Source: Planctomycetota bacterium (GTDB lineage Bacteria; Planctomycetota; Phycisphaerae; UBA1845; PWPN01). From it: DNA of 8,004 nt. The notes beneath the pieces are model-generated. The model made no database searches and was not told the origin of the DNA. It saw only the letters and a list, made by a program, of their open reading frames with translations. The stretch covers positions 1 to 8,004 of the forward strand of contig JACQVT010000020.1 in assembly GCA_016209665.1 (NCBI GenBank), written 5' to 3'. Below, piece by piece: positions 1 through 8,004 of the stretch; the first letter of the stretch is position 1, and each line of letters starts with the position of its first letter. Both the position numbers and the translations under genes were made by a program.

Positions 1-3000
1 CTGTTGATGTTCCCGAGGGCCGTCAGGCCGGTCAGCGTGACGCCCGCCTGGGTCAGGGGGAGGTCCGCCAGAGTCACATTGCTATCGGCGAAGAGATCGC
101 TGAAGTTGCCGTTCCCCAGGTTATTGTCCTGGTTCACCGCGCTGTTGACGTTGGCGTTGTCCACCAGCAAGTCGAGCCCGCCGCCGGAGACGATCGTCCC
201 CACGAAGTTGCCCGTAGAGGAGCCGGTCGTACTGCTCGCCCCGCCTCCCAGTTCGAACGCGTTGAAGGGATCCCCGACCAGCAGGTCACCGTTGATGTTC
301 GAGGAGGCCAGGACCAGGACGTGCATGTTGCCGCCCAGGCCTCCGTCCGGATCGGCGTTGGCCGTCAGGTCGTCCACCTGATCCTCGGCGCCCGAGACGA
401 TGTCGCCGTTGATGTTGCCCGTATCGTTGCCGTCCTCGCCCCCGCCCTGGGCCCAAATGGAGAGCAGGCCGAAGACCTCACCAGAGTCATCCACCACGCC
501 GTTGCCGTCGTTGTCCAGGCCGTCGCCCGTGAGGTCCACCATATCGTCGCCCGTACTATCGGGCGAGAAGATATCGTCGCCCGCCACGATGTTGCCGTTG
601 AGGTTCCCACCCGGCGCGATGCCCGTGGTCGAGCTGCCGGCCCCGGCGGTGGCAAACGGGCCGAAGAAGCTGTTGGCCGAAAGGCCCGCGGCGATATCCA
701 TATCCACGCCGGGGATGGCCGCCGCGCCGAAGGTCCCGCTCCCGTCGGTGTCATCCGCCACCGTGGAGAGCGTGTAGACGCCGCTGGCGTTGATGCCGGT
801 GACCTCGACGAGGGTGTTGCCCAGCATCAGGTCGTCCAGCGCCTCGATGTCGCCGTCAATGTTCTGGCCGGCGGCGATCCAGGCCAGCGTGATGTCGCCC
901 TGTTCGAAGCCGTCGGTGGCATCCTGATCATCGGCCCGAATGTCGCCGTCGATGCTCCCCAGTCCGAAAGCGTTGGCGTAGCTCGTCATCAACGAGCCCT
1001 GGGTCACCGAGCCGGCCGGGGCGTTGGCCGGCAGGCCGCCGGTAGTGCTCATCAGCGCGAACGGGTCGAAGCCGGCGCCGATCACGCCGCCCGAGATACC
1101 ATGCAGGCCGTCGTTGTCGTTGATGTTGATCCCGTTGCCATTGCCGAACGCCGTGATGTTCCCCTCCACGTCTCCCGTCAGGCCGTTATTCAACGGCAAC
1201 AGCGTGGACGGGGTGGAGGGATCGCCGGCGGACGAGTCGATGGCCGTAATCGCGTCCACGTTCGACAGGATGAAGTTCAGGTGCATCGCATCCTCCACCG
1301 TGATGTTGCCGCCCACATTGCGGAAGGCCAGCACGGAGAGGTTGACGATATCGCCGTCGCCGAAGTCGGGCACCTCTGCGCCCGTCGCGCCCTGCGGCGG
1401 GAAGAAGGGCCGTCCGGTGGCGGTGATGCTCAGATCCATGTCCTGGGTCGCGCTGAAGGTGGTGGTGCCCAGGTAACTCTGGTCCGCCAGCCCCTCGAGG
1501 CCGCTCAGCGCCTCCCGCAGGGTGATGCCGTTGGTCCCCACGATGCCGTTATGCGAGCCGTCGATCCGGCCGGCGCTCAGGCTGCCGGTGATCTCGCCCA
1601 GCGTGATCACCGTCCCCGCCTGGAACGGGCCCACGTTCGGGCCGATGGTGGTCGAGCTATCCGTGTTGAAGGGCACGAAGAGCCCCGCCGCCAGCGAGCT
1701 CTGGAAGTCACCCCGGACGGTAAGGTCGATGTCCAGGATGCCCGGATCGGAGCCCAGAGGACTGGCGCCGGCGACCAGCGTGCGGCCCTTGGCGCCGTCG
1801 TCGCCCAGGAAGTTCCCGTTCACGATGGCATCCTCGAGCGTCAGGTCATCGGCCGCCACGAAGGTGCCGTTGAAATTCCCGTTGCCCTCGTTGGCCCCAG
1901 GATCACTCGGGTCGTCCACCACCGGCGTGGCCGGGTCGTCGGGGATGAAGAGACCATCCGCCGAGACGTTCAGCTCCTCGATGGTGATGTCGTCGTCGCC
2001 GGGGGCCATCCCGCGGATCTGCCCACCGGTCCATCCCGGAGGCGTGAAGGCATGGCCGAGCGTTGGGATGAGGCCATCATTGATGTTAAAGGCAAACGGC
2101 AGGTTCGAATCCGCCGGGCTGGGGATAGTGACGTTGCTCGGCGTCATCAGGATCGAGCCGGCAATGATATCAAAGGAGAGATCGCCGTTCGAATCGAGCG
2201 CCGTACCTCCGAAGCCGGACTCGGTGTTATCGATGTCATTGCCGAAGGTGTCAGTGTTGGCGCCAGCGGTCAGCTCCTCGATATGAATATCATCCGGCGC
2301 CACGATGACGTTCCCCTGGCGGCCAAAAGTGGCCGTCGAGGCATCGGTCCGTCCCGGATCGCCCGCATCATCGTCCGCCCGCACGATCAGGCCGCTGATG
2401 CTCGGGTCGATGTCCGGGTCTCCGCCGGAGATGATGCTCACCAGGATCGAGCCGCCGTCGGCCTCGGTGGTGGTTTTGGCGGTGCTGCCGGTCGAGATCT
2501 CGCCCGCCAGGACGGTCAGGCCGATGACGTCGCTGCCGGCCTGGATGATGCCGTGCGGGTCGTCGCCGCCCCCGGCCGCCGTGATGAAGCCGTCGGAGTC
2601 GAGCTGGTCCGGCCCCACCAGGAAGGAGACGCCGTCGGTTCGGGTATGGGTGAAGACGATCACCTGCTCGTTGGCCAGGTCGCGCTCGAGCTGGCCGAAG
2701 GCGCCCACGTTGTCCTCGGCCTGCACCTGAACCTGGTTGATCTGGCCATTGATGGCCACGACATCGTAGAAGACGTTGCCGTCGATGTCCTGGGTGTTGC
2801 CGGCCTGGATCACCACCGACTTGTCGATGGCCACGTTACTGGCAATGCCGAAGTTCACCGCCGAGCCATCGCCGATGTTGCCTCCCGCCATGACCACGTT
2901 GGCGCCCTCGGGGGCGATGGTGGTCTGGGAGCCCGGCAGGGCGCTCTCGCCCTGGCCGGCGTCGTCATCGGCAGCGATCAGAGTATCCTGAATCGAGCCG

Positions 3001-6000
3001 GTCACCGCCAGGATGTCCACCAGCAACCGGTCGCCACTTGCCCCATCATCGTCGGCTGTATTGCGCCCGCCCAGGTCGTCGCCCGCGATGATCACCACCG
3101 TCGCATTGACGCCCGAGCCGCCGATATTGACCCACCCCTGGATGATGCCGTTGGGGTTATCGGCCAGCCCCAGCCCGTCCGAGTCGATCACATCGGACAG
3201 CCCCGAGAGCGTGGAGGTGCCCGTCGAGCCGATGTCGTCGTCCGCCGTGACGGCGGTGTCCACGATCGAGCCGGCCGGCGCGGTGGTGCTCGAGTTTCCG
3301 GCCAAAATATCGCTGAAAACATTGCCGCCCGGCGAGCCCGAGTTGCCCGCGTCGATGAAGACGTCGAAGCCGCTCATCGAAGAGGGATCGGGGTTATCCA
3401 CCGGCGCCGTGTTGGCCGTGCCGTTGTCGATCCCGATGTTCCCGAAGGCGAAGATGAGGTTGGTCCCCTCGGGCGAACTACCGACATCGTCATCCGCCTC
3501 GATGATGGTCGGGTCGATATCGCCCGCATCGCCATCGGCGGTGGACTGGTCGAAGCCCGCGATGATGTTGAAGAAGACGTTGCCGCCCGGAGAGGCCCCG
3601 GTGGTCCCGGTGCCCCGGCCTTGCGTGCCGCCGCCGGCTTGGATGACGACGTTGTTGATGTCGTCATCCGCCCGGATCACGCCGGTCGAGCTGACCTCGG
3701 CCTGGGTGGCGATGCCGATGTCGTCGTCGGCCGAGATCAGGACGTCCTCGATCTCGTCCAACGTGCTGTTCACGGTGGAAGTGCCCGCGATGATGTCGGA
3801 GAAGATGTTGCCTCCGGCGGAGGTCACGTTGCCGGCGTCGATGAAGACGTCGAAACCGGTGGGAAGGACATCATCAGCAGTTCCCGCAACCCCATCCGGT
3901 CCAGCGGTATTATTGGCCGTGTTGGCACCGGTGTTGTTCTGGCCGATGTTATTAGCGGCCGTGATCACGTTGGTGGTGGCCGTCTCGCTCAGCGCCGCCT
4001 CGCCGATGTCGTCGTCCGCCTCGATCCGGGTGGGCTCGGTGGTACTGGTGGAGACGCCGATGATGGAGCCCGCGTTGTTGGCGCCCGCGATCACACTCAC
4101 CAGGATGTTCCCGCCCGCAGAGCGGCTGAGCCCCTGGGTGCCGGAGCCAGCCCGGATGGTGGTGCTCTGGATGTTGGTGGCCGCGATGATCTTGCCGGTG
4201 CCCGTGGTCGTAGTCAGCGTGCTGGCGGCATCCTGGCCGGTGGTGCCGATGTTATCGTCCGCGCTGATCAAGGTATCGATGATCGACCCGGTGATGACAC
4301 CCAAGACGCTGAAGCCCGCGACGACGTCCGAGAAGACCCCGCCGTTGGCGTCTGTCGCATTGCCCGCCTCGACGACCACATCATACCCCGCCGTGCCCGC
4401 CGTGGCGTTGGCCACGCCATTGGGCAGGCCCGCGCCCGCGCCGCCGATGTTATCGTCGGCCCGGATGAGGTTGATGCCTTCATCCGTGGACTCGCCCACG
4501 TTGTCGTCTGCCTGGATCGACGTGGTGAAGATGGAGCCGTCGTCGTCCGCCCCGCCTCCCGCGATGATGTTAACCAGGATATCCTCGTTATCGCCGTCCG
4601 CATCGCCGCCCGTGCCCGGAGTCCCCGCCCCGGCGCCGGCCGGCGCGATGGAGCCGGCGAAAATGCTCACGTTAAAGATGTCGTCGTCGGCGATGATCAG
4701 GCCGTTGCCCGCTGCCTGGCCGGTGCTGCCGATGGCCGTGCCCGCGAAGATGTTGGTGAAGGCGATATCGCCCGTCTCAGGGCCGGGGGCGGCCGCGTTG
4801 GCGCTGGAGGTGGTCGCCGCGTTGTCGCTGAAGCCGGCGATGATATCGCTCAGGATGTTCCGGCCCGCCAGGATCTCAACCACGTCGCCCGAGATGCCCA
4901 GGATGTCGTCGGCCGCCCGGATGGTGTTAATCCCCTCGGTCCCGCCGCCGATATCCGTATCCGCCTCGATCCTCATGTGAAAGGCGTCAGCCGGGCTCGT
5001 CTCGCGGATCGAGCCCTGGCCCGACACGTGGCCGGCGATGATGTCCACGAAGACGTTGCCGCCGGCGGTGCCCAGCGAGGTCCGGGCAGGGAAGGTCGTA
5101 GCGCCGCCGGTGATCACCGAGGTCAAGACCTGCCGCCCGGCACCCGCCTCAATCTCCGTATCGAAGATGTCGTTGGCCGCCACGATCAGGCCCTGCTGGG
5201 CGCTGGCCTGAGCCGCCACGCCAATGTCGTCATCGGCCGAGATCTGCACGCGCGCGATGTCGCCCGCATCGCCCGCCGTGCCGGGGACCGGGATGACCAG
5301 ACCTGTGGTAACCGTGGTCGCCGTCCCATCGGTGAAGCCGGAGATCACGTCGGCCAGGATGGAGCCATTCGGGGAGTCGTTGTTGCCGGCGTCGATCACG
5401 GTAGCGTTGTCATCCGTGAAAATTCCCGCTGTCGTGAAGCCGCCGCCCAGGATGGAGGTACCCGCCAAGATGGTGGTGTTCCCCTCGGTGACCAGGCCGA
5501 TGCTGTCATCGGCGAAGATACCGGTATCGATGATGCTCCCGGCAGCAGCGGTGATGTTGACCAAGATGGACTTAGAGGCCGCATCCCCCGCCGTGCCCGC
5601 CGTCCCCGCAAGCACGCCCGTGCCCGCGACGCCGGGGTTGAAGGCCCCGGTCACGCTGAAGCCGTCGCCCAGGAAGACCGGCGTGGTGGGCGCCGGAGCG
5701 CCGCCATCCACAACATCGTCGCCGAAGCCGGCGTTGATGAAGACGTTGAAATTGCTCGTCGGGTCGGTGGCGCTGGCAGCGACGTTGTCCTGGCCGATGC
5801 TGCTGGCCGCCGTGATAGCATTCTGAGGGAGGAGGCCCAGCAGCGCAAAGCCGATCTGGCCGTCCGCCGCGATGATGGTATTCAGGATGTTATCGCCGCC
5901 GCTGCTGAGCGCGGCGCCCGGGCCGGCGGTGATGTTGACCAGGATATTCCCGATGCCCAGCGTGGTGGCTGTGCCGGTGGTCCCATTCGCCGGGGCCAGG

Positions 6001-8004
6001 CCCGCCAGGATGGTGACCGGGTCAGCACCAACCACCGAGGTCTTGGGCAGGGTCGCCGTCCGCACGGTCCCGGCGCCGATGTCGTCGGCGGCGCCGATCA
6101 CGTCGGTGTCGATGATGCCCGGCAGGTTGTTGGCGCCAACACCCACGGGGCCGATGTTCTCGTCGGCCATAATCCATACGTCCAGGATCGAGCCAGCACC
6201 CGTCGTGGTCAGGTCGGCCGGGTCGCCGTCGAGGTCTGCGTCACCGGCGATGATGGAGCCCTGGATGTTCCCGCCCGTGCCCGCACCCGCGTCGATGTCG
6301 GTGGCGCTGATGTCGGTAGCGGACAGGATATCCCCCACGATATCGCCCGGTGATGCGCCCGTGGCGTAGATATCCACCCGGAGGTTGTCGCCGCTTGGGT
6401 TCTCACCACCACCAAAGCCATCATCATAGACCGTGCCCGTGGTAAACGTCCCTTCAGACCCGATGATCACCTCTCCGGTGATCGTCCCGCTGATGTCGTC
6501 GCCCGAGACCACGTCGCCAAAGAGGCCGCCCAGGAGCTGGGAGCCCGCCGAGGCGAGCGCCGCCGTGTTGGCGCTGATGTTGCCGGTAATGTCGTCCTCG
6601 TCATTATCCTCGGTATCGGTGGCATCCGGGTCCTCGCCGAAGTTCCCCTCGGAGTTCACGCCCGAGACAACAGCCGAGAAGATGTCGTCACCCGCCCGGA
6701 CCAACGCGGTGATCCGCTCCGAGGCGCGGATGAGGTCATCGCCCGTCAGCGTACCATCGCCCGCAAAGCCCAGGTCGGTGGTGATCACATCCTCGCCCGT
6801 CCGCAGGTCGGTCGTGACCGACACAATCCCGGTCTCGGTGCCGCCGGAGCCCAGGTCGGTATCGGCGCTGATCTGGCTGGAGGTGATCCGCCCGCCCAGG
6901 GGGTTATCGGAGGTACCGCTGGAGGGCGAGAACTCGATGTTCAGCGTGTAGCTGTTCGCGCCGATGGCGGGGTTAACATCCCTCAGGACCAGGACATAGA
7001 TGGTCGGCGCGCCGCCCACCAGCGTCAGGTTCCACCGCCCGAAGGCATCCTGCACCTGCTCATCCAGTTCGTCAATCGCGCCGTCGCCGTCGTTATCGAC
7101 GCCGTCCGTGCCGGTCAGCGCTTCGCCTTCGGTGACGGTGGTAAGCCCATTGACGTCGGCAAACCCCAGGAAGCCGCCTACGCCCGCCGTAGCCTGGAAG
7201 AGCTGGAGGCTGGCGTTGACATCGTCGCCGGGGTTGCCCGCGTTCGGGGTGATATTGGCATCGACGTCCACCACCAGCGTGCCGGCCACGGGGATGGCGA
7301 AGATGAAGGTCTCGACATCATCCCCTGTACCATCGCCCAGGATGGTCCCGGAGACGGTCAGGCCCGCCGCGAAGTCGAGGGCGGTATCGGACGTGCCGGT
7401 GACCGTGTCCTCCGGCCGGCCGGTGGAGAAGTAGCGCAGCGCGTTGTGCGGCACTACGCTGGAGCCGAAGTTGTTGAGGTTAAAGGTGGCCGGCGGCCCT
7501 CCAAACGGCGGGGCCGGGTCCTCCGAGAAGTCTGCCGGGCCTCCCGGCAGGATCGGAGCCGCGGCCGCGCCCAGCGGATCGAAGGCGGCCTGTCCCTCGG
7601 TGACCTGATTAAAGCCGGCGATGATCTTGGTGAGGATCGAGCCGCCTCCGTCGGTGGTGGCCGCTGTCGGCGTTCCACCGCGGATCAGGGCGGTGGAGAC
7701 GCCGCCCGCGCCGATGTTGCCCGTGATATCGGCGCCGGCCGTGATGTCGCCGCCATCGCGGATGTCACCCCGGCCGTCCACGGCGCTCAGGGTATCGATC
7801 GGGCTGGCAACGCCCGCCAGGACGTCGCCAGCGACGTTCCCAAACCGAGCCAGGATCCATCCCTCGATATCCGCCGAGGCGGTGATGTCGGCAAAGGCAT
7901 CGATGTTCTCCAGCACCGCTACGGTGGCCAGCAGGTCACCGCCCCGCGGGGAGAAGGGAACGGGAACCACACCCTTGACCGTGGGGTCGGCGCCGGTCAC
8001 CGGC
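1..8004 (-). CDS. Giant beta-strand-repeat protein, internal fragment (both ends missing)
   Basis: A single minus-strand frame is open across the whole window, 2,667 complete codons with no stop. I do not recognise a specific gene. The translation is made of short hydrophobic strands ended by Gly or Asp turns (IIAG, ADDDIG, QAGN, NGDI). It is rich in Gly, Asp, Ala, Thr, Ile and Asn, has no Cys that I could find, about eight Lys and about seven Trp. This composition fits a secreted or cell-surface, strongly acidic, probably calcium-stabilised beta-helix or beta-solenoid. One PPC-like domain and several DxDxDG-like loops are embedded. No signal peptide, anchor or sorting domain can be judged because both termini lie outside. 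Met codons inside (for example 4974-4976) are internal residues, since the repeat pattern continues upstream of them. Family knowledge: comparable giant repeat proteins are frequent in Planctomycetota. Adhesion, envelope or matrix roles are plausible but not shown. The frame is very secure; the function is not. Confidence 0.95.
273..959 (-). repeat. NIxGDI beta-strand repeats
   Basis: Five copies of a short strand motif: GSIDGDIRADD (927-959), NIDGDIEALDD (831-863), NLNGNIVAGDD (573-605), GNINGDIVSG (390-419) and SNINGDLLVG (273-302). The Asn-Ile-x-Gly-Asp-Ile core followed by an acidic turn is typical of large repetitive exported proteins of environmental bacteria. The block continues beyond the left edge, where the last residues read TALGNIN. 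Confidence 0.7.
483..515 (-). other. Second DNDGNG acidic loop
   Basis: The codons read DNDGNGVVDDS, preceded by TGDGL. This closely resembles the DNDGDGAIDE loop at 7068-7097: the same D-N-D-G-x-G core, two hydrophobic or small residues, then acidic residues. Here it sits between NIxGDI repeats rather than in a recognisable PPC domain. A calcium site is inferred. Confidence 0.55.
1263..1844 (-). repeat. TLxxA-type motifs in the C-terminal-side repeat block
   Basis: Three related short motifs occur: LTLEDAI at 1824-1844, ITLREALS at 1503-1526 and ITVEDAM at 1284-1304. Each sits near a strand-rich stretch and is followed by a Leu-rich or Asn-rich segment. The TLREAL form resembles the LREA signature at the start of some bacterial parallel beta-helix domains (CSLREA-type), but the Cys-Ser of that signature is absent here and the similarity could be chance. 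Confidence 0.4.
3342..3372 (-). repeat. DNA-level direct repeat, copy 1
   Basis: 31 bases here match 3828-3858 with two mismatches, including an exact shared core of 18 bases at 3351-3368. They encode the FDVFIDAGN part of the A unit. Synonymous positions are conserved as well as the protein, which points to fairly recent duplication or gene conversion between units, although biased codon use would also raise identity. Confidence 0.7.
3828..3858 (-). repeat. DNA-level direct repeat, copy 2
   Basis: The partner of 3342-3372, offset by 486 bases, with the exact core at 3837-3854. A more diverged relative encoding NFNVFINAG is found around 5730-5760, where the bases also resemble this copy. Confidence 0.7.
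6210..6242 (-). other. DxDxDG acidic loop
   Basis: The codons read DADLDGDPADL, directly after a SIIAG strand. The D-x-D-x-D-G spacing is that of EF-hand-like and dockerin-like calcium loops, but no second half of an EF-hand or dockerin is visible. A similar loop, GGDADGDNED, occurs at 4584-4610 just before an ILVNIIAG strand. DSNGDLSFD at 2169-2195 is a third variant. Confidence 0.5.
6591..6638 (-). other. Strongly acidic linker
   Basis: Sixteen residues reading GEDPDATDTEDNDEDD, ten of them Asp or Glu, lie between two strand-rich parts (VVSGVNSEGNF before, ITGNISANTAAL after). The segment is probably a flexible or calcium-binding loop. It is the densest run of acidic residues that I noticed in the window. 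Confidence 0.65.
6930..7349 (-). other. PPC-like (bacterial pre-peptidase C-terminal) beta-sandwich domain
   Basis: These are residues about 219-358 of the fragment. The segment opens with a GTILGDG turn and DDVETFIFAIP, then AGTLVVDVDAN, a strand SLQLFQA, later WNLTLVGG, then TIYVLVLRD and a closing YTLNIEF. This order (D-x-F-x-F, G-T-L-x-V-D-V, L-x-L, a Y-V-x-V strand, Y-T-L-x-I) matches the PPC family, a small jelly-roll-like domain found in secreted proteases and other exported proteins. At 140 residues it is longer than the usual core, because an acidic segment with DNDGDGAIDE is inserted before the WNLTL strand. A linker with NALRYFSTGRPEDTVTG precedes it. The domain sits between repeat blocks rather than at a C-terminus. 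The assignment rests on pattern recognition only. Confidence 0.7.
7068..7097 (-). other. Acidic DNDGDG loop, probable calcium site
   Basis: The codons read DNDGDGAIDE, fragment residues about 303-312, followed by LDEQ. Asp and Asn at alternating positions followed by Gly and a later Asp-Glu pair is the pattern of thrombospondin type 3-like and related bacterial calcium-binding loops. It lies inside the PPC-like domain as an insertion. Metal binding is inferred, not shown. Confidence 0.6.
7500..8003 (-). repeat. N-terminal-side beta-strand repeat block
   Basis: Fragment residues 1 to about 168. It contains ITASADIEGWILA, GNVAGDVLAGV, GDITAGADITGNIGAGG and GGSILTKIIAG (7614-7646). Each is a hydrophobic strand followed by a Gly or Asp turn, like the main array further on. 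A proline- and glycine-rich linker follows (about 7500-7560, with PAPPFGGPP), leading to the PPC-like domain. The block continues out of the window on the right, so its full size is unknown. Confidence 0.75.

Larger units (their letters stand above)
204..1685 (-). repeat. PF...STTG motif repeat (four copies)
   Basis: A motif with Pro-Phe, a short variable stretch, then (S)STT(G) and a Gly-Asn or Pro-rich end recurs at 1623-1685 (VPFNTDSSTTIGPN), 1008-1073 (DPFALMSTTGGLPAN), 603-668 (GPFATAGAGSSTTG, ending GGN) and 204-275 (DPFNAFELGGGASSTTG, ending TGN). Spacing is about 400-610 bases. A possible weaker relative, LPFAFNINDG, lies near 2065-2100. These motifs are not prominent in the main array, so the C-terminal-side block has its own repeat type. 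Confidence 0.65.
3297..4385 (-). repeat. Alternating two-unit (A/B) superrepeat
   Basis: Within the main array, units alternate between two kinds. A units carry GFDVFIDAGN followed by GGNxFSDI[IL]AG (3783-3857 and 3297-3371; a diverged copy with DVVVEAGN ends at 4314). B units carry an AGxGTQG strand before GGN and IAG (ending at 4083 and 3555). A-to-A distances are 531 and 486 bases and the B-to-B distance is 528, so the period is about 162-177 residues. B units are followed by an IEADDD[IV]G motif and A units by an ISADD- or TADD-type motif. This suggests that pairs of units were duplicated together. Confidence 0.75.
2300..6925 (-). repeat. Main IIAG / ADDDIG beta-strand repeat array
   Basis: About 1,540 residues built from two recurring motifs. 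The first is GGN[VI]FxDIIAG, at 5031-5063, 4833-4862, 4557-4583, 4314-4343, 4083-4115, 3783-3815, 3555-3587 and 3297-3329, with weaker copies at 5337-5366, 3003-3029, 2754-2780 and 2421-2456. The spacings from 5031 down to 3297 are 198, 276, 243, 231, 300, 228 and 258 bases, so units are roughly 66-100 residues. The second is an [IV]xADD[DN][IV]G motif that usually follows each IIAG, often introduced by GSIxDT. Between them lie VVIQAG-like strands. Unit length varies through loops rich in Thr, Ser, Asn and Pro. A right-handed beta-helix or similar solenoid is the likely fold (inference). Confidence 0.85.

Noticed and set aside
2169..2195. DSNGDLSFD as a dockerin or EF-hand domain
   Set aside because: Only one short loop is present. 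The paired loops and helices of a dockerin or EF-hand are absent and the surroundings are beta-strand repeats, so I keep it only as a possible calcium loop.
4974..4976. In-frame ATG on the minus strand as a possible gene start
   Set aside because: The frame is open upstream and the same repeat motifs continue through it (GGNVFVDIIAG just before, IEADTDIG just after). It is an internal Met.
3013..4980. A 655-residue plus-strand open frame, and shorter ones such as 1522-2286 and 5224-5826
   Set aside because: They are Pro-, Ser- and Met-rich translations of the opposite strand of the repeat gene in a shifted frame. They overlap a better-supported frame throughout.
321..6353. A 2,010-residue open frame on the plus strand
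   Set aside because: It is exactly codon-aligned with, and antisense to, the minus-strand repeat gene. Its openness follows from the lack of TTA, CTA and TCA codons in the real gene. Its translation shows no domain or repeat grammar of its own.
1..8004. Short recurring GC-rich DNA words (for example around 3230, 3720 and 4005) as a CRISPR array or tandem DNA repeat
   Set aside because: Their spacing is irregular, always a multiple of three, and they encode the ADDDIG motif. They are protein repeats, not DNA elements.
1..8004. Promoters, terminators, ribosome binding sites or RNA genes
   Set aside because: There is no intergenic space: the coding frame fills the window, and I saw no tRNA-like or rRNA-like sequence on either strand.

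Overview
The whole window appears to be the interior of one gene on the minus strand. Reading codons that occupy plus-strand positions 3-5, 6-8 and so on to 8001-8003, in reverse complement, I translated all 2,667 codons and found no stop. Neither the N-terminus nor the C-terminus is present. The gene runs past both edges, so the full protein exceeds 2,667 residues. I see no intergenic gap, RNA gene, mobile element, CRISPR array, promoter or terminator.

The product is a giant, low-complexity, beta-strand-repeat protein rich in Gly, Asp, Ala, Thr, Ile and Asn. By eye it has no cysteine and only about eight lysines. Short strand-turn motifs recur throughout, such as GGNIFSDIIAG, LISADDDIG, VVIQAGGG and NINGDI. 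This points to an extended beta-helix or beta-solenoid architecture typical of secreted or surface-attached proteins. Very large proteins of this style, together with high G+C, are common in Planctomycetota (for example Phycisphaerae and Pirellulales). That is my best guess for the source, but other environmental phyla are possible.

Layout in protein order (right to left in the window): (1) 8003 to about 7500, beta-strand repeats; (2) 7349 to 6930, a domain resembling a bacterial pre-peptidase C-terminal (PPC) beta-sandwich, with an inserted DNDGDG acidic loop; (3) 6925 to about 2300, the main array of IIAG and ADDDIG repeats, including an alternating two-unit superrepeat in 3297-4385; (4) about 2300 to 3, a different repeat grammar with PF...STTG, TLxxA and NIxGDI motifs and a second DNDGNG acidic loop. 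Several DxDxDG-like segments suggest calcium binding.

A very long open frame also exists on the plus strand, codon-aligned with the real gene. It is a by-product of codon choice and should not be annotated as a gene.
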